Assembly (NCBI GenBank): GCA_018715545.1
Contig: DVLK01000032.1
Location: 1 to 16,568, forward strand
Source: Candidatus Caccovivens faecavium
GTDB taxonomy: Bacteria > Bacillota > Clostridia > Christensenellales > UBA1242
DNA length: 16,568 nucleotides
Direction: 5' to 3'
Below are positions 14,924 through 16,568 of the stretch, piece after piece; within the stretch, counting starts at the first letter, position 1, and every line of letters starts with the position of its first letter. A program made the translations under genes and the position numbers. The notes below the pieces were generated by a model. That model searched no databases, was not told the origin of the DNA, and saw only the letters and a list, made by a program, of their open reading frames with translations.

Positions 14924-15277
14924 TTAGTAATTATCTCCCTCATGGAGCTTTAAAACTTCACTTAAAAGATTTTTATATATTGCCTTTTTTGTTTCATCAG
15001 CACATTCTAGCGCCTTTTCATATTCCTTTAACTTCACAATGTCCTTGTATAAAGTGGCATTTGATTTTAAAGCCTCTTCACGCCTAATTTTAAATTTGCT
15101 AAGCATAAGCCCAAAGTAGGCATCCGCACAGGTCGGGTCGGCAAGTATCACCATATCAAAGTTGGTTTCGGCAAGTCCAAAAAGCCCGTCCTCTAAGTTT
15201 ATGTAACCGAGTTTAAGTTCGTTTAGAACACTCTCGCTGTTTTTGCAATTTTTATCCACCGAAAGTTCTCGTTTCAT
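14924..15277 (-). CDS. Small TPR-like protein related to the N-terminal module of the giant protein
   Basis: 117 residues, soluble, helical. Residues 24-60 read as a TPR-like helix pair ending in DPTCADAYFGLMLSK. Residues 84-110 (KEYEKALECADETKKAIYK) form another helical stretch. Both parts align by eye with residues 47-81 and 115-140 of the giant protein (YPKSYEAYYGRLQ and DYKKAVEYAPKEIAKSYEE), so the two probably share a domain. It lacks the zinc ribbon and any membrane segment. Its ATG overlaps the upstream stop as ATGA. A scaffold or adaptor role in the operon's complex is likely but inferred. Confidence 0.7.
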   Translation of the reverse strand: MKRELSVDKNCKNSESVLNELKLGYINLEDGLFGLAETNFDMVILADPTCADAYFGLMLSKFKIRREEALKSNATLYKDIVKLKEYEKALECADETKKAIYKNLLSEVLKLHEGDNY

Positions 15278-15678
15278 GCCTCTTTTGTCCTTTGTGCGAT
15301 ATAGCCTTCCACTTCTTCGATCATACGCCAGATTGTTTCGCTGTTCTCATCTTTGCTTATTTCAATCTTCATATCATCAAGGCGCGCCAAAATTTTCTCG
15401 TCTATCACTTTTATCTTTTCATTTTTAACAGGGTTCAAAAAGCGAATAATCTCTTTTAGAGAAGATAATTTATTCTTTAATTTTTCGTTTGTCTTAACAA
15501 GCTCAACCATGCTTTCTAAATTCTGCACAGCTTTTTCAATTCTACGCTTGCTTTCCACAACATCACTACCCTCTGTCATCTTCTTTTTAGGATATTTTAG
15601 CTCCCTCACAAGGAAAAAGATGGCAAGACCAACAATTATTACCGCTATCGCTATATAAACATACATCATTCCGCCCAT
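15274..15678 (-). CDS. Single-pass membrane protein with helical cytoplasmic tail
   Basis: 134 residues from the ATG at 15678, chosen because AGGAGG lies 5 bases upstream. An in-frame GTG 6 bases earlier would crowd the site. The N-terminus MGGMM leads into one membrane helix (about 5-25, VYIAIAVIIVGLAIFFLV), then RELKYPKKK, which by the positive-inside rule puts the remaining ~100 residues in the cytoplasm. That tail is charged and helical (SKRRIEKAVQNLESMVELVK and onwards) and ends in a helix with two aromatic residues. The family is not recognised. By position it is a candidate membrane anchor or receptor for the ESCRT-like proteins, comparable in role to YdjG/YdjH in the Bacillus PspA operon; this is inference with no sequence match claimed. 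Confidence 0.75.
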   Translation of the reverse strand: MGGMMYVYIAIAVIIVGLAIFFLVRELKYPKKKMTEGSDVVESKRRIEKAVQNLESMVELVKTNEKLKNKLSSLKEIIRFLNPVKNEKIKVIDEKILARLDDMKIEISKDENSETIWRMIEEVEGYIAQRTKEA

Positions 15679-15687
15679 AAACACCTC

Positions 15688-16464
15688 CTAAAATTTTTGC
15701 CCACAAAAACTACAAAATTTAGCGTCAGCCAAATTTTCAGCATGGCATTTTGAACAAATCTTTTCCTGCTTTGTCCCACAGTTATAACAGAATTTAGCAT
15801 CAGATGACAATTTCGTATTACAGTTTGGACAAACTTTTTCTTCTCGGGCTATTAGTTCGTCATCAAAGATGACATTTGAGATATTAAGTGAAAACACCAT
15901 AATCCCGTAGTCACGCTCAAAGATAGTTGAAATCCTTTTTAATGCAATGCCCGCTATTTTCTGCCTCTCTATAAAAATTTGGTCGTATGCTACATTGTTT
16001 TCTGCCACATACTTTGAAAGCACATCTCCTATCTCTGCAACTAGCCTTGACATCAACCTCTCTTGAAGAGCGTCTGCCGTCAAATCGCTTTCAGCGCCAA
16101 CAAGATACAAAAAGCACTTTCTAGGGTCAGATACCTGAACTTCAAACTCGCCACTCATTCCAATCTCATAAGTTTTTTTAAGCACCGGGTCAAAGAGAGT
16201 TAATTTGTTTGGTGTCCCCCAAAGTAGTTTTAATTTTGCCGTTTTAGACACAAAGATTATTTCAAGCATTGCGCCCTTTTCAAAATCTACAATCTCCGAA
16301 AGTTTATATCTGCCCTTAGACAGCGTTTGAAGCATCTCGCCGTTATAAATTATAAGCGCGCTATGAGTTTCTGGCACTATCAAGGTTGTTTTTGGCGAAA
16401 TTTCATTTACAACAATTCGAGAAAATAGTTTTTCATTCGTTCCGCTATACTTAATTAAATCCAC
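15688..16464 (-). CDS. SPFH (YdjI/virion-core type) protein with two C-terminal zinc ribbons
   Basis: 258 residues and first gene of the operon. Residues about 20-205 have the pattern of the compact SPFH/band-7-like proteins related to Bacillus YdjI: VPETHSALIIYNGEM (30-44), a WGTP turn (82-85), then GMSGEFEVQVSDPRKCF (102-118) and a helical end. The C-terminus holds two zinc ribbons: CPNC...CYNC (C212, C215, C226, C229) and CSKC...CSFC (C237, C240, C251, C254). No membrane span is present, so it would sit on the membrane through the SPFH fold or partners. In Bacillus the YdjI protein works with PspA, an ESCRT-III-superfamily protein, which fits the genes downstream. It starts at GTG after AAGGACAAGGACGG, a moderate ribosome binding site. 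Its TAG stop forms part of the AGGAGG of the next gene. Confidence 0.85.
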   Translation of the reverse strand: MDLIKYSGTNEKLFSRIVVNEISPKTTLIVPETHSALIIYNGEMLQTLSKGRYKLSEIVDFEKGAMLEIIFVSKTAKLKLLWGTPNKLTLFDPVLKKTYEIGMSGEFEVQVSDPRKCFLYLVGAESDLTADALQERLMSRLVAEIGDVLSKYVAENNVAYDQIFIERQKIAGIALKRISTIFERDYGIMVFSLNISNVIFDDELIAREEKVCPNCNTKLSSDAKFCYNCGTKQEKICSKCHAENLADAKFCSFCGQKF

Positions 16465-16495
16465 CCGTCCTTGTCCTTTTTATAATCTCAAATTT

Positions 16496-16525
16496 ATTAT
16501 AACAAATAAATTAAAAAAAAGACAA
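16496..16525 (-). promoter_or_regulatory. Promoter of the seven-gene ESCRT-like operon
   Basis: On the - strand, -35 TTGTCT (16520-16525) and -10 TATAAT (16496-16501, perfect) are 18 bp apart. Transcription would begin near 16489, about 25 bases before the GTG at 16464. The spacer is T-rich. No other promoter is evident between the seven genes, whose gaps are 1-12 bases or overlaps, so they are most likely one transcript. The last ~40 bases of the window (16526-16568) show no feature. Confidence 0.6.
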
Positions 16526-16568
16526 GTAAAAGAGAAAAATAACTAAACTAATAGCCTTTTTTGTTTTT

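Noticed and set aside
16549..16568. T-rich end of the window as a terminator
   Set aside because: No stem can be seen before the edge, and the gene that would use it is outside the window.

Overview
The window looks like chromosomal DNA from a low-GC, fermentative, monoderm (Firmicutes-type) anaerobe, probably an uncultured Clostridia-like gut bacterium. Four things point that way: AT-rich intergenic DNA, strong AGGAGG-type ribosome binding sites, an oxygen-sensitive pyruvate formate-lyase pair, and a widespread clostridial-type palindromic intergenic repeat. The genus cannot be named from this sequence. TGA is used as a stop codon. Only the first, truncated gene is on the + strand. All other genes are on the - strand and read from right to left.

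Layout from the left. (1) Positions 1-724 hold the 3' part of a phosphoglucomutase/phosphomannomutase-family gene. (2) Positions 725-1107 are non-coding, with a palindromic repeat, a degenerate half copy of it and a bidirectional terminator. (3) Positions 1108-4071 hold pflB-pflA (pyruvate formate-lyase and its radical-SAM activase), with a well-formed promoter and a palindrome in the 5' leader. (4) Positions 4230-4694 encode a small exported or membrane-anchored protein of unknown function. (5) Positions 4695-5063 are non-coding and rich in hairpins. (6) Positions 5064-8596 hold a two-gene heterodimeric ABC exporter with one degenerate ATPase site, preceded by an operator-like palindrome over a -10 box. 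(7) Positions 8927-16464 hold a compact seven-gene operon, between a promoter at 16496-16525 and a terminator at 8883-8915.

The seven-gene operon is the main discovery candidate. In transcription order it encodes: an SPFH-type protein with two C-terminal zinc ribbons; a single-span membrane protein with a helical cytoplasmic tail; a small TPR-like protein; two ESCRT-III-like helical proteins; a Vps4-like AAA ATPase with an N-terminal MIT-like helical domain; and a 1220-residue membrane protein. The last has a zinc ribbon, a TPR module, a divergent TIR-like segment and a long helical region inside the cell, then three membrane spans, then six GLUG-type repeats outside.

The pattern is that of an ESCRT-like membrane-remodelling machine. 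Helical proteins would polymerise on membrane, a Vps4-like ATPase would disassemble them (one ESCRT-III-like tail resembles a MIM1 motif, the ligand of MIT domains), and an SPFH protein and transmembrane partners would provide membrane platforms. It parallels the PspA-YdjGHI envelope-stress system of Bacillus, where an ESCRT-III-superfamily protein works with an SPFH/zinc-ribbon protein. The Vps4-like ATPase and the giant envelope-spanning partner are what set it apart. Family assignments were made by eye from motifs and remembered family sequences; no database search was run.
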